From Pirellulaceae bacterium (lineage in GTDB: Bacteria; Planctomycetota; Planctomycetia; Pirellulales; Pirellulaceae): 64,000 bases of DNA. Below, one piece after another: positions 21,840 to 31,332 of the stretch (position 1 is its first letter; each line of letters begins with the position of its first letter). Under the pieces are notes generated by a model. The model worked only from the letters and a program-made list of their open reading frames with translations, ran no database searches and was not told where the DNA came from. The DNA lies in contig BPJV01000001.1 of the NCBI GenBank assembly GCA_026004795.1, forward strand, positions 464,446 to 528,445, given 5' to 3'. Position numbers and translations under genes: made by a program.

Positions 21840-23705
21840 TCATGCACCATGCGGCAGGATGCTAGCCAACCACGTCGGAGGTGTGGAGCGCAAAGTCAGC
21901 CGATTGCCATCGATGGGATGATTGATGGTCAACCGGTGAGCGTGTAAGCACATGGGCGCGTCGGCAACGTCAAGCGTCTGTCGGTCACCCAATCGCCCTG
22001 CGGGCAGATAGAGCGGATCACCACTGACCGGATGCCCGAGCTTCCACGCATGGACGCGAATCTGATTGGTACGCCCCGTAAGGGGTTCGACTTTGACCAA
22101 CGTCATGCCTTCGGGCAACCGCCGTACCACTTCGAACTTCGTCACCGCAAGCCGCCCGTGCTCAGCGTCCGTCCGTCGCCCCGCCTCTCCCGTGGGACTG
22201 GCTGCGATCGACGAAGACTCCTCATGACGATCCCACTTCGGATGCCCGTGCAGCAACGCGTAATAGATCTTCTCCACCGTACCGCGAGCGAATTGTTGCG
22301 CCAGCAACTTGGCCGCTCGATGCCTCCTGGTCAGCAAGACGACGCCAGTGGTATTGGCGTCCACGCGGTGAACCAGGTGCAGTACCTCATGTTCGTAAAC
22401 TTGCCCCAGCAACCAGGTCAGCGTATTTCGCTGATAACGTCCCGAAGGATGTACCGGCAGCGGGGCCGGCTTATCGACAGCCAGAAGCCACTCATCCTCG
22501 TAAATCAAATCGATTTTCGGATTGATGGCCGGCTCGATCGTATCGGGCATTCGATGCAAGAAGCCTTGCCCCTCGCGAATGATTTCGTCAGCGGTGCACA
22601 CGCGGAAAGGGGTGGGACCGAACTTGTTATGGGTGAGGTTCCCCTGCTCAATGGCCGCCTCCCATTGGTTCCGCGAAACGCCAGGAAAACGTTGACAGAG
22701 AAAATCGAGCAGGGGCAAACCGGCGAACCGCCGCGGTACGTAGATAGGTCGCACATGCTCGTAGGGCGTGCACCCTGGTTGACGCTCGGCAACTTCGCCG
22801 ATGAGCCGGCGATGTAGCTCAAATTGGCTCTCTTTCACCTGCTGTGGATCACGATAACACTTCGGGCAATACTGACCAAACAGAAACTTTCCGCTGGTCA
22901 CATCCTCGGCCGTAAGGACGGCTTGGCAGGCAAAACAGAGCAGGTTGCCGGTGGGACGCAGCGCTGGATCGAGGGCAACCCGCCCGTCGAAAACGAAACA
23001 AGAGCCCTGATAATGCGCTCCCCCGCACTCTTCGAAGTACTTGAGGATTCCTCCTTCCAGTTGATACACATGGCGGAACCCAGCCTTTTCCAGCAAAGGC
23101 CCCGCTTTCTCGCATCGGATCCCACCGGTGCAGAACATGACTATCGGTTCGTCCCGCGCCTCCGGCGGCAACTTTTCCGCAGCTTGCAAGAAATCCCGAA
23201 AATGATGCAACTGCAAATGCTCCGCCCCTGCGAAGGTGCCCAATTGCACTTCGTACTCATTGCGCACGTCGAGCAATCGTACCCGCCGCCCCTCGTCGAG
23301 CCATCGCTTCAGTTCCCGTGGCGGCAGCTTGGGGCTCGTCCTCTCATCGGGGCGAATATCGGGCACGCCGAACGGGATGATCTCCTTCTTTAGGCGTACT
23401 AGCATGCGTCGGAAGGGGACTTGGGCACTACGGCTAAACTTCCCCTGCAAATCGTCTAACCCCGGAAATTGGCGGATGAAACTGAGTGCGCCGTCGATAG
23501 CATCATCGTCGCCAGCCAGAAACAAGTTGATTCCCTCGGGCGCCAACAGCACGGTCCCCCGGACTCCCAATGCGAGACAGTGCCGTCGGATGGCATCGCG
23601 CATGGACTGCAAATCTTTAAGTCGCACGAACTTGTACGCGGCCACATTGAGGACCGGAGCCTCGCTGACCATCGGTCCATGCTGTTGGTCTAGAGTTGCT
23701 GTCAT
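21840..23705 (-). CDS. TrhO-type tRNA U34 hydroxylase fused to an RluA-family pseudouridine synthase
   Basis: A 621-residue two-enzyme fusion. The N-terminal about 315 residues match TrhO/YceA: an acylphosphatase-like domain ([17 protein letters not shown]), then a rhodanese domain with active cysteine C192 in [11 protein letters not shown], and a cysteine-rich tail (CFAC, YCPKC) likely to bind zinc. TrhO makes 5-hydroxyuridine at tRNA position 34. From about 320 an S4-like segment leads into an RluA-type synthase with [14 protein letters not shown], catalytic D449 in [15 protein letters not shown], and [26 protein letters not shown]. The ATG at 23705 has GGGG 9 bases upstream. An in-frame TTG at 23720 is the alternative. 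Confidence 0.88.
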   Translation of the reverse strand: MTATLDQQHGPMVSEAPVLNVAAYKFVRLKDLQSMRDAIRRHCLALGVRGTVLLAPEGINLFLAGDDDAIDGALSFIRQFPGLDDLQGKFSRSAQVPFRRMLVRLKKEIIPFGVPDIRPDERTSPKLPPRELKRWLDEGRRVRLLDVRNEYEVQLGTFAGAEHLQLHHFRDFLQAAEKLPPEARDEPIVMFCTGGIRCEKAGPLLEKAGFRHVYQLEGGILKYFEECGGAHYQGSCFVFDGRVALDPALRPTGNLLCFACQAVLTAEDVTSGKFLFGQYCPKCYRDPQQVKESQFELHRRLIGEVAERQPGCTPYEHVRPIYVPRRFAGLPLLDFLCQRFPGVSRNQWEAAIEQGNLTHNKFGPTPFRVCTADEIIREGQGFLHRMPDTIEPAINPKIDLIYEDEWLLAVDKPAPLPVHPSGRYQRNTLTWLLGQVYEHEVLHLVHRVDANTTGVVLLTRRHRAAKLLAQQFARGTVEKIYYALLHGHPKWDRHEESSSIAASPTGEAGRRTDAEHGRLAVTKFEVVRRLPEGMTLVKVEPLTGRTNQIRVHAWKLGHPVSGDPLYLPAGRLGDRQTLDVADAPMCLHAHRLTINHPIDGNRLTLRSTPPTWLASILPHGA

Positions 23706-24058
23706 TCGCGTTTGCCCCAAATACCCCGTGACTTCATGTACCTACGTGCCCTGTACCACCCACGGCGTGAAAAAATTGCGGCGGGCAAGTGTCAGATAGT
23801 AACGAATACCGCGCCAAGTCGGTATGATGAACCATACAGGTTGACGCTTCGCAGCCGCGAACCCAACCGGATAGCAGTCCCTATCTATTTAACCGTAGGA
23901 ATCGTGCGAGTCTACCTTCCCCACCGGCTTTCATGACGACGGCGAGGATGTCGGGAGAGGCGGTATTTCATTCGGCGCACCGACTGGCGACCCTGCAGGG
24001 CCAGGGTTGCCTGCCATAACTGCCCGTAAACAAGCTTTGGACAGGCGAACGTAAGAAG
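23706..24058. other. Divergent intergenic region
   Basis: A 353-base gap between the TrhO-RluA gene (leftward) and the LEPR-XLL gene (rightward), presumably holding both promoters. Part is AT-rich (23880-23892). No gene, RNA or repeat is supported. Confidence 0.4.
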
Positions 24059-26938
24059 ATGAGCCCAAGCCCCAAACGCCCGGAAATGTCTCTTCAGCAG
24101 CGGAAACGCGTGGAACACCGCGGCAGCACTTCTCGTTGCCGACGCTGGAGGTTGCAGTTAGAACCGCTGGAATCGCGGCGAGTTCTCGCCAGCCTGACCG
24201 TCTCGGTGTTCGTCGATTACGATGCTTCGGGCCTCTTCGATGCCGGAGTCGATGTGCCGGCTGCACACCGCTTGGTCTACGTGGATCTCAACAGAAGTGG
24301 ACGTTATGAGGAGGGAGAGCCGATTCAACCGACCAATGCCGAGGGGTGGGCACGGTTCTCAGACCTTGACCCCGGAGAGTATGCGGTCGGATTGCTGCTA
24401 GGAGAAACGACGCAGAGGCAAACTACCGGGAGCAGCCCCAGCCAAGGGACCACCCTGCTCACACCGGCCTCCACCACTGGATTGATTGGAAATGCGAATC
24501 TAGAACACCCGTGGCGGATGGACACCAGTGGACGAATCCAGCCTCTGGCGCTCGACCATGCAGGCGATATAGAGCCGCCGGGACGAATCCGCGATGCCAT
24601 CGCGCTTTCCGATACGACCGCCTTACTTAGTGTCGAGCCAACGTCGGGATACGGCAGTGACCTATACCGCTTCGACGTTGATACGGAAACATTCTCGCAC
24701 CTGGCAGTTTCATGGCCGAATGCAAAACCGATTACCGTGGATAAGTTGGTGCGCGTCGATGGCCAACTGTTCGGCATTGGGCAGAATGGTGACGATGCCC
24801 TCCTGATGGAACTGACCGTTGCGTCGGAGACGAACGAGGTTGATCTCGTCTTTGCTGGTCCGTATCGCTGGTTGGCGCCCATGGGGACGAACCGTGTGGC
24901 AACGGTCGACCAGCCCCCCGATGGCCCAACGACGCTGCGATTATTCCACCTGGCGGACACGACCATGGAGGTAGGCAACTGGGAGCTTCCCAGCCAAGTT
25001 ACAGCACTGGAAGTCGCGCCCGATGGCCGATCCATCGCCGTAGCACTGGAACAGGGCGGCATCCAGGTGTATCAGTTGGATGGGACGACGCTTCACCTAG
25101 CCGCCATATTGGGCCAGGCAACCGGTCCCATGGCTTTTGCCGGCGACCGTCTCCTATCGACGACCATGGGGGCAACACGGCAAGTAACAGTATGGGAAAT
25201 GCAACATTGGACGATCCTGGCGAGCGTTTCCTTGGCGGCGCCCCACTCACGGCTCACCGATATTCTTGTTAGCTCGGACCGGCGCACGGCCCTGGTGGCT
25301 GGGGATGGCGGCGTCGAGCGCATCGAGCTAGCGCAAGCCACTGCTCTTTCCGCCTTCTTGGAGGATGATGAATCCGCAGCCACCCTTGAGATCGGTATTC
25401 AACTGATCGCGGAAAACCACCCACCTGAGGCTCCTCATCGCATTGAACGTAGCGTCGTGGAAGATGGTATCGACTCGGGCATCAACTTACCGGTTCACGA
25501 CGTCGACGGTGACCCGTGGTGGGCCGAGGTGGTTTGGTCGCCTGACCATGGTCAGCTGAGTCGGGACGAGGAGGGAGGATGGGTTTATCGGCCAGCCGCC
25601 GATTACTTTGGCCCCGACAGCGCCCTGGTGCGTATCTACGACAGTTCCAGTTCCCGTGACGTGACGTTGTATTGGTACGTCACACCGGTTGACGATCCAC
25701 CAATTGATTTAATCGTGCGCACCATCCCTACTGCCGAGAATGCCAGTCCGGGGACTATCGTCGGGCACGCGTCCCTCGTCGACGTCGATGGGCCGGGAGA
25801 TTACCTGATCACCACGCTCGATCCTCGATTCGAAATCCAGGCGGGGCAGATTATTTTCGCTGGAGGAGAACTGGATCACGAGTCAGAACCGGCGATTGCT
25901 ATTGAATTGGTCGTTCAATCCCCTCAGGGGAACGGCCCTTGGCTGCGTCAGATCGCCTCCCTGCCAATTGAAGACGTCCGCGAAACGCCGCACGACGCCG
26001 AGTTGAATCCGGACGCCTACGAACCGACCGCTCCAGGAAGCCTTGTCGGCTCGGTCCAAATCATCGGTGGAAGCGTAGACAGCGACTCGATCATTGCGAG
26101 TTTGGATGATCGATTCGTCGTGCACCAGGGTGAATTGGCCGTGGCCGGCGGAATCGTTCTAGATGCCGATACCGAGTACGTTATCCCCGTCCTCGTGCGG
26201 GTGCACGAAGAAGGAGAAGATTACGTCGAATTGATCGAGACTATTACCGTCACCGTTACCGACTCCAACGATCCGCCCGAAGATATCGTCCTGTCCAAGT
26301 ATCAGGTGCCTCGCCACACTGCCGGGGCCATGGTGGGAGTGGTTAGTGTCGTCGACCCGGATGGGGACGACTATTATGAAATCACCGTACTGGACGATCG
26401 ATTTGAGATCATCGACGACGTCCTGAAGCTGAGGGATGGCGTCAGTATCGACGCGCCACCGGATACCGAAATCACTCTTGAATTGGTCGCCCAAGCCGAC
26501 TACGGCGACAGGATATCGAAACCCGTAGCCTTGGTTGTCGTAGCCCCGCGCCCTCAGCATCAAAATCCAGTCCATGCCACGGACGTCAACGGCGACGGCT
26601 TCGTCACGCCACTGGACGCGCTCATTTTGATCAACGACTTGAACCGCAACCCTGGCGGCAAATTGCCCGACGGTGCCGAGGGAGAGACACCAGGCATCTA
26701 CCCGGATGTCAATGGCGATGGCTTCCTCACGCCGCTCGATGTCCTGTTGATCATCAATGAATTGAATCGCCGGACGATGAGTGCAGGAGAGGGAGAACCA
26801 GCCTCCGATGTTGCCGGGACCGCCAGTGAGTTCTTCTGCCCTCCAACACAATTCGACGCACCAGGTTGGTGGCAACATGGTGATGAGGATGATGAGCTTG
26901 AGCAGCTAATTGATCATCTAGCTAGAGAACTCGAATGA
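24059..26938 (+). CDS. LEPR-XLL surface protein with cadherin-like repeats and dockerin
   Basis: A 959-residue extracellular protein. Residues 34-43 (LEPLESRRVL) form the LEPR-XLL motif found near the N-terminus of many large planctomycete surface proteins. The middle shows a WD/YVTN-like region (about 180-440, repeated DGRSIAVALEQGGIQVYQLDG-type strands), then about four cadherin-like repeats (for example DPPIDLIVRTIPTAENASPGTIVG, DDRFEI). The end holds two dockerin type I repeats (DVNGDGFVTPLDALILINDLNR and DVNGDGFLTPLDVLLIINELNR, about 840-905). A role in adhesion or in a surface complex is likely. The partner is unknown. The protein is acidic at the C-terminus. Confidence 0.88.
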   Translation: MSPSPKRPEMSLQQRKRVEHRGSTSRCRRWRLQLEPLESRRVLASLTVSVFVDYDASGLFDAGVDVPAAHRLVYVDLNRSGRYEEGEPIQPTNAEGWARFSDLDPGEYAVGLLLGETTQRQTTGSSPSQGTTLLTPASTTGLIGNANLEHPWRMDTSGRIQPLALDHAGDIEPPGRIRDAIALSDTTALLSVEPTSGYGSDLYRFDVDTETFSHLAVSWPNAKPITVDKLVRVDGQLFGIGQNGDDALLMELTVASETNEVDLVFAGPYRWLAPMGTNRVATVDQPPDGPTTLRLFHLADTTMEVGNWELPSQVTALEVAPDGRSIAVALEQGGIQVYQLDGTTLHLAAILGQATGPMAFAGDRLLSTTMGATRQVTVWEMQHWTILASVSLAAPHSRLTDILVSSDRRTALVAGDGGVERIELAQATALSAFLEDDESAATLEIGIQLIAENHPPEAPHRIERSVVEDGIDSGINLPVHDVDGDPWWAEVVWSPDHGQLSRDEEGGWVYRPAADYFGPDSALVRIYDSSSSRDVTLYWYVTPVDDPPIDLIVRTIPTAENASPGTIVGHASLVDVDGPGDYLITTLDPRFEIQAGQIIFAGGELDHESEPAIAIELVVQSPQGNGPWLRQIASLPIEDVRETPHDAELNPDAYEPTAPGSLVGSVQIIGGSVDSDSIIASLDDRFVVHQGELAVAGGIVLDADTEYVIPVLVRVHEEGEDYVELIETITVTVTDSNDPPEDIVLSKYQVPRHTAGAMVGVVSVVDPDGDDYYEITVLDDRFEIIDDVLKLRDGVSIDAPPDTEITLELVAQADYGDRISKPVALVVVAPRPQHQNPVHATDVNGDGFVTPLDALILINDLNRNPGGKLPDGAEGETPGIYPDVNGDGFLTPLDVLLIINELNRRTMSAGEGEPASDVAGTASEFFCPPTQFDAPGWWQHGDEDDELEQLIDHLARELE

Positions 26939-27062
26939 TGGAACGAAGGCTGCCTCGCATCTGGGGCCAACATCTCACCGCTTCCGCCATGGGAGGACCT
27001 TACCCAATGCCAGAAAGGACCGAGCCCATCGTTGCTCGACTTGCCAACCACGATTGCTTCGT

Positions 27063-27620
27063 TCAGCCGGTTGCAGAAAGGACGGTAAAACTTGACTCCA
27101 CCTTGACCAGGGCCAGATCGTCAGGAAAAGTGTGGATGGCCTGAATTTGCATGGTATGCCGTCGCGAATCGACATGGATGAAGCTGACGCCGCCGATGGG
27201 AATTCGCCCGCTAGCATCAAAAAACTGCAACAATTCGTGCTCGCCCCCCGAATGCCGAAGTTGATTTTGAATCATCCAAAACATCTCTGGCGGCACGCGC
27301 TCCAGGGCACAGCGATAGCGATAGCGGAAACTATTCCCAATGACGATTTCGTCTTCGTTCGCCGCCACCAGTGGCAGTTCAAGAATCCGCCCGTTGGAGG
27401 GAAGCAATTGGTGGGTGGATGCGGTCACTTCAGTGATCGTCCCAGCAGCACTCCAAAAACTGACCACATGACCGTCGGAAGTAACACGCAGAGATGCTGA
27501 ATAGCAATCGCGATGAATCTGGTGGCTCTTAAACGTGTGAAACAGTTCAGGATGGATAGACCTTCCCAGCAATCGGAACGTCAACTGCGCCACCTTAGGG
27601 CGAGTGGTTGAAGTGTCCAT
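27063..27620 (-). CDS. Probable DUF2617 family protein
   Basis: A 185-residue soluble protein. The ATG at 27620 has GGGAG 10 bases upstream and begins MDTSTTRPKVAQLTFRLLGRSIHPELF. The preceding 84 codons of the open frame have no protein character. The order of motifs (LGRSIHPELFHTF, VVSFWSAAGTITEVTA, YRYRCALERVPPEMFW, FFDASGRIPIGGVSFIHVD) agrees with my memory of DUF2617, a family of unknown function found in planctomycetes and some actinobacteria. No catalytic motif is evident. The gene diverges from the DUF1080 gene. Confidence 0.65.
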   Translation of the reverse strand: MDTSTTRPKVAQLTFRLLGRSIHPELFHTFKSHQIHRDCYSASLRVTSDGHVVSFWSAAGTITEVTASTHQLLPSNGRILELPLVAANEDEIVIGNSFRYRYRCALERVPPEMFWMIQNQLRHSGGEHELLQFFDASGRIPIGGVSFIHVDSRRHTMQIQAIHTFPDDLALVKVESSFTVLSATG

Positions 27621-28033
27621 GCTGGAAAATCTCCCGAAACGTAGGGGCAAACATTCAGTGTCGGCATGTCGAAGAATCGTGTCATAACGCCGATTCGAGC
27701 TAGTTGGTGACGACCTTAGTCCCCGGAACAGTTCACCGGCTCGCCTTATTATACTCGGTCGCGGCAAGGCAGACCAAGGCCAAACGCCTACACCTCGGTT
27801 GCTGCGCGATACGGGCGACTGCACTGGCCACATGCCGGGGGATTTCCCATCGGTACCCTTGCCCATTCCCATCGCTCGGGGCCCAACCGTTCAACGGGAA
27901 CGCATTATTCGCCTTCCCGCTGGTCACCAACCTTTTTTCGCACCTTATTGAAATCCTACCCGGTTTTGAATTAGAACAGATTACGTTGTTGAACCATCCC
28001 GAATTGTTTCCCGCCTGCGAAGGAACCTCCCTG
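27621..28033. other. Divergent intergenic region
   Basis: A 413-base gap between the DUF2617-like and DUF1080 genes. TTATTATACT near 27745-27754 resembles a -10 box, but no matching -35 is obvious. The long open frame across this region continues into the DUF1080 gene but has no coding features of its own. Confidence 0.4.
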
Positions 28034-29341
28034 ATGCGCTTGTTGGTACGTTCCGTAACCATGCTCGTTTGCGTTTCGCTTCCCATCGTGCTGAATATGC
28101 CCCTCATTGCAGCCGCCGAACCGCCCTCCGGATTCACGGCATTGTTCAACGGCAAGGATTTGTCTGGTTGGCACGGTCGTCCCCATCTTGACCCTCGCCA
28201 ATGGCCGGACGTACCCGACGAACAAAAAGAAGCTTGGAACCGCGACATGCGCGAACACTGGAAAGTGGTCGACGGCGTGTTGGTCAACGATGGCCAAGGG
28301 GTTTATTTGACCACCGACCAGGAGTTCGGAGATATCGAGCTATTGATCGAATACAAAACGGTTCCCAAGGCCGACAGTGGTATCTACCTGCGAGGAACGC
28401 CTCAGGTCCAGATATGGGACTATACCGATGAATCCAAGTTTCGGCTGGGAGCCAATAAAGGGAGTGGTGGCCTGTGGAACAACTCGCCCGGAGCACCCGG
28501 CAAGGATCCCGCCGTATTAGCCGACAAGCCGTTTGGTCAATGGAATCGATTTCGTATTGTTCAGGCAGGTGCACGGACCAGCGTGTGGCTGAATGACCAA
28601 CTGATTGTCGATCATGCCATCATGGAGAACTACTGGGACCGGAACCTACCTTTGTTCCCCCGCGGTGTGATCCAATTGCAGACGCATGGAGGTGAGATTC
28701 AATGGCGCAATATCTTCATTCGAGAGCTAGATGCCGAAGAGGCGAACACATGGTTGCGGGAGCATGACAAAGGTGATTTCCAACCGTTGTTCAACGGCCG
28801 CGACTTCAGTGGTTGGCAAGGAGCTACGGGGGACTACGAGATCGTCAACGGTGCCATTCAGTGCCAGTCAGGCCATGGGGGAGTGTTGTACACGCAGGAT
28901 GAGTTCGACGACTTCGAGGTGCGATTAGAGATCCAACTTCCGCCTGGAGGCAACAACGGTTTGGCCATTCGCTACCCGGGAGCCGGAGATCCTGCCTACC
29001 ACGGGATGTGCGAACTTCAGGTGCTCGACAATACGGCGCCGAAGTACGCCAACCTCGATCCGCGACAATACCACGGTTCGGCTTACGGCATGATTGCTGC
29101 TCACCGAGAATTCCTGCGACCGGTAGGTCAATGGAACTACCAGAGAGTCGCTGTGCAAGGTTCTCGCGTGACCGTGGAATTGAATGGGACGGTCATCCTT
29201 GATGGTGATCTAAGCCAAGTGACGGAGTTCATGGGCGACCGACCACACCCAGGCAAGGATCGCCAGCGAGGGCATTTCGGGTTCGCCGGACACAGCGATC
29301 CCGTGCGTTTTCGTGGGATCGAGATTCGTCCGCTGAAGTAG
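28034..29341 (+). CDS. Secreted protein with two DUF1080 (3-keto-disaccharide hydrolase-like) domains
   Basis: A 435-residue protein. AAGGAA precedes the ATG at 28034, and a signal peptide follows (MRLLVRSVTMLVCVSLPIVLNMPLIAAA). Domain 1 (about 33-235) starts GFTALFNGKDLSGW and includes FGDIELLIEYKTVPKADSGIYLRG. Domain 2 (about 250-433) starts FQPLFNGRDFSGW and includes FEVRLEIQLPPGGNNGLAIRYPG. DUF1080 is a concanavalin-like beta-sandwich that is greatly expanded in planctomycetes, and some members hydrolyse 3-keto-glycosides. The duplication within one chain is clear. A periplasmic sugar-degrading or sugar-binding role is likely. Confidence 0.88.
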   Translation: MRLLVRSVTMLVCVSLPIVLNMPLIAAAEPPSGFTALFNGKDLSGWHGRPHLDPRQWPDVPDEQKEAWNRDMREHWKVVDGVLVNDGQGVYLTTDQEFGDIELLIEYKTVPKADSGIYLRGTPQVQIWDYTDESKFRLGANKGSGGLWNNSPGAPGKDPAVLADKPFGQWNRFRIVQAGARTSVWLNDQLIVDHAIMENYWDRNLPLFPRGVIQLQTHGGEIQWRNIFIRELDAEEANTWLREHDKGDFQPLFNGRDFSGWQGATGDYEIVNGAIQCQSGHGGVLYTQDEFDDFEVRLEIQLPPGGNNGLAIRYPGAGDPAYHGMCELQVLDNTAPKYANLDPRQYHGSAYGMIAAHREFLRPVGQWNYQRVAVQGSRVTVELNGTVILDGDLSQVTEFMGDRPHPGKDRQRGHFGFAGHSDPVRFRGIEIRPLK

Positions 29342-29539
29342 CTTGCCTGCTGAAACGCGGCAGCGAATCGTCGGCTCGTAACATTGACTCGTGAAGCGCG
29401 GGGACGGATAATCACGGTTGGTGTAGAGCCGCGTAGTCCTCAGTCTACATTGCCGCGACGGACCTTCCCCCATCGAGACAGTGCTAGAGGGACGATCGAC
29501 TCGTTGGATGTTGGTTCTGTTTTGATAGAGGGTTTGAAG

Positions 29540-29842
29540 GTGACGAATATTTACGTCGGCAATCTGTCGTTTCGAGCAACTGAAGAAGACCTGCGAGCTG
29601 AATTCGCACAACATGGTGAAGTGACTTCGGTCAACATCATCACGGATCGGGAAACCGGCCGTTCCCGCGGTTTTGCGTTCGTGGAAATGCCCAATTCCGA
29701 GGAAGCGGCAGCAGCCATCGAGGCCACCAATGGCAAAGAGATTGTTGGTCGTGGAGTGACCGTCAACGAAGCGCGACCGCGGGGCGATCGGCCACGTGGT
29801 GGCGGTCGGTACGAGCGCAGTAACCGAGGTTACGACCGCTGA
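29540..29842 (+). CDS. RRM-domain RNA-binding protein
   Basis: A 100-residue protein with one RNA recognition motif: RNP2 (IYVGNL, about 4-9) and RNP1 (RGFAFVEM, about 43-50), plus the usual [16 protein letters not shown] spacing. It is followed by a glycine/arginine-rich tail ([22 protein letters not shown]). This is the cyanobacterial/planctomycete glycine-rich RNA-binding type, thought to act on mRNA structure, often in cold or stress conditions. I chose the GTG at 29540 because GAGGG lies upstream and the RRM begins at once. The longer frame adds 52 residues with no family character. Confidence 0.88.
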   Translation: MTNIYVGNLSFRATEEDLRAEFAQHGEVTSVNIITDRETGRSRGFAFVEMPNSEEAAAAIEATNGKEIVGRGVTVNEARPRGDRPRGGGRYERSNRGYDR

Positions 29843-29882
29843 TTCGGTGTGCTTCCAGAAAACCGTATCGGGGCATGACCGA

Positions 29883-29930
29883 GTGTAGCTAGCGGTGAGT
29901 CCGAACAGGACGGCGGGAAGGCCCCAGCTA
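29883..29930 (+). other. Possible structured 3' UTR element after the RRM gene
   Basis: TGTAGCT near 29883 can pair with AGCTACA near 29924. The enclosed sequence contains a GTCC-GAACA-GGAC hairpin. It sits between the RRM stop codon and the terminator, so it would be transcribed. It matches no RNA family I can name. Confidence 0.25.
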
Positions 29931-29971
29931 CAGCTCAGTTGGTCGCCGGCGGTCGAACGAAAGCTGTTGAA

Positions 29972-30005
29972 CGTCTCGAGGAGCATCCTTCCTCGAGGCG
30001 TTTTT
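29972..30005 (+). terminator. Rho-independent terminator of the RRM transcript
   Basis: An 11-bp stem (29972-29982 CGTCTCGAGGA with 29990-30000 TCCTCGAGGCG, one G-T pair), a 7-base loop and a T run at 30001-30005. Confidence 0.92.
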
Positions 30006-30263
30006 GTTTGCCAAGCATGCCCCCAGGACCTCGGCCGCAGGCCAGCAACACTTACCCAACATCCTAGCCCTGGGAGACGATGGTTTTGCCCCTAGGGGCG
30101 TTGGCTGCACGGCCAGACGAATCGATGCAACCTGTGCGGAGAAAACGGATCGACGAGGCCTGGGCCGCCAATCCGATCGATTCGACATGGACAGACAGGC
30201 GGGGGGCGATGGTCGATGCGCAAACATACCCCCAAAGGCGATGGCCCGGCTATTCACTCACCA

Positions 30264-30571
30264 GTAGTGGAATTCGCCAGAATTCCCATGCACCACTGGT
30301 GGTGGGAGATCGTGGATGGCCCCCTCGTCGAGACCGGTTTCAGCCGCGGATCGACGGGTTATATCAGCCGCGCCGCGGCGGCATGATCTAGCTCCGGGCG
30401 CGAGCCCGGAGTTGGATGGCCCGTTTTTTCCCAAAAGTCCGGCAGGGACGGCAAGACCACACCCACCCGTAGTGGAATTCGCCAGAATTCCCAATCCCAT
30501 TCATCAGAATTCTCACACCCACCCGTAGTGGAATTCGCCAGAATTCCCATGCCCAGTCGCCAGAATTCCCA
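30264..30571. repeat. Interspersed 25-bp repeat with GAATTC half-sites, three full copies and one partial
   Basis: The unit starts GTAGTGGAATTCGCCAGAAT and ends TCCCA. Perfect copies lie at 30264-30288, 30469-30493 and 30525-30549. A truncated copy missing the first half is at 30558-30571. A fragment, TCATCAGAATTC, lies between copies 2 and 3. The unit contains the imperfect inverted repeat GGAATTC/GAATTCC, so each copy can fold into a hairpin. The sequence ACCC(A)CCC precedes copies 2 and 3. Confidence 0.9.
30366..30456. repeat. Long dispersed repeat, copy A, with 8-bp perfect hairpin
   Basis: The hairpin is CTCCGGGC-GCGA-GCCCGGAG at 30392-30411. A flanking block reading AGTCC..CAGGGACGGCA follows. 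It aligns at roughly three quarters identity with the copy at 30807-30918. Confidence 0.75.
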
Positions 30572-30592
30572 TGCACCACCCCGCTTCGTCTC

Positions 30593-30615
30593 GTTCCCAG
30601 GCTCCGCCTGGGAAT
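30593..30615. repeat. Hairpin GTTCCCAGGC-TCC-GCCTGGGAAT
   Basis: A 10-bp stem (one G-T pair) with a 3-base loop. It is followed within 20 bases by a second, shorter hairpin, GAGGC-TCC-GCCTC. These resemble REP-type elements. Confidence 0.75.
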
Positions 30616-30806
30616 GACCTGCACCAGAGGCTCCGCCTCGTGAAGTACTTTGTCTTCGTCGTTTTTGTTCTTCTCTTCGTCGTCTATTCATCTTCGCCGC
30701 GAAGCGACGCGTTGAGGCTCCTCCCCCTCTTCGATAACCGATTCAAGCCGCAAGACAACGTGACGATCGAGCTCTAAGCCTGAGTCCGGAGTTGAGTTGC
30801 CTTCGA

Positions 30807-30918
30807 GTTTCGTTTTCAGCCGCAGAGCGGCGTGATGATCTGGCTTCGGGCGTGAGCCCGAAGATTGAATGGCGTGTTTCTCTCAACAGTCCCGTAGGGA
30901 CGGCAGGACCTCGTTGCC
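30807..30918. repeat. Long dispersed repeat, copy B, with compensatory change in the hairpin
   Basis: The hairpin CTTCGGGC-GTGA-GCCCGAAG (30844-30863) differs from copy A by a C-G to T-A swap of one base pair plus a loop change, so pairing is conserved. The trailing block AGTCCCGTAGGGACGGCAGG matches copy A. A fragment, AGTCCTGTAAAGACAGCAG, follows directly, and a further relic lies near 41820-41850. Confidence 0.75.
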
Positions 30919-31036
30919 GAACAGTCCTGTAAAGACAGCAGATCGAAGTCACGGAGCGCCCTCCCAAGGACTCTAAGCTCTTATCGCAGAGACACTTGCG
31001 GTAACCCAATGGATGGGTGGCACCAAACTGCCCCAT

Positions 31037-31106
31037 GGAGAAAAACAAGCAAAATTATCGTGAGCCCTCACTCGCTTTTGACAATCCCTAAGACAGCCGA
31101 TGGCAC
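31037..31106. repeat. 70-bp dispersed repeat, copy 1
   Basis: From GGAGAAAAACAAGC to GATGGCAC. It aligns without gaps to 46450-46519 with about five substitutions. It contains CTCACTCGC and TTGACAATC. Confidence 0.9.
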
Positions 31107-31258
31107 ATTATGAGAGGGGGAGTATTTAAGTGCTATTTGCGGTGTTTGGATTACGGGGTACATTAGGTGACGTTCTGAAGGACGATGTTCGGTAGGGCAG
31201 TGGTTGCAGGGGTATTACCTAGCTGCGGTTCTACATTCGACGGCCGTTATGTATCACT

Positions 31259-31332
31259 CGGGGCGTGGCTCAGCCTGGTAGAGCGCTGCGTTCGGGACGC
31301 AGAGGTCGCTGGTTCAAATCCAGTCGCCCCGA
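31259..31332 (+). tRNA. tRNA-Pro (anticodon CGG)
   Basis: A complete cloverleaf. The acceptor stem CGGGGCG pairs with CGCCCCG (discriminator A31332). The D arm is GCTC...GAGC. The anticodon stem CTGCG/CGCAG has loop TTCGGGA (anticodon CGG, reading CCG). The T arm is GCTGG-TTCAAAT-CCAGT. CCA is not encoded. The 3' half from 31287 belongs to the attachment core of the adjacent integrated element, which restored the gene when it inserted. Confidence 0.97.

Larger units (their letters stand above)
30006..31258. other. Repeat-filled noncoding region upstream of tRNA-Pro
   Basis: About 1.25 kb without a supported gene. It contains several copies of a 25-bp palindromic repeat, two copies of a longer imperfect repeat with a conserved hairpin, a TTCCCAGGC hairpin and one copy of a 70-bp dispersed repeat, each listed separately. 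The promoter of the tRNA should lie at its right end. Confidence 0.7.

Noticed and set aside
30264..30571. Regular repeat cluster considered as CRISPR
   Set aside because: Spacing between copies is 205, 56 and 33 bases, the repeats are palindromic intergenic elements, and no cas gene is present.
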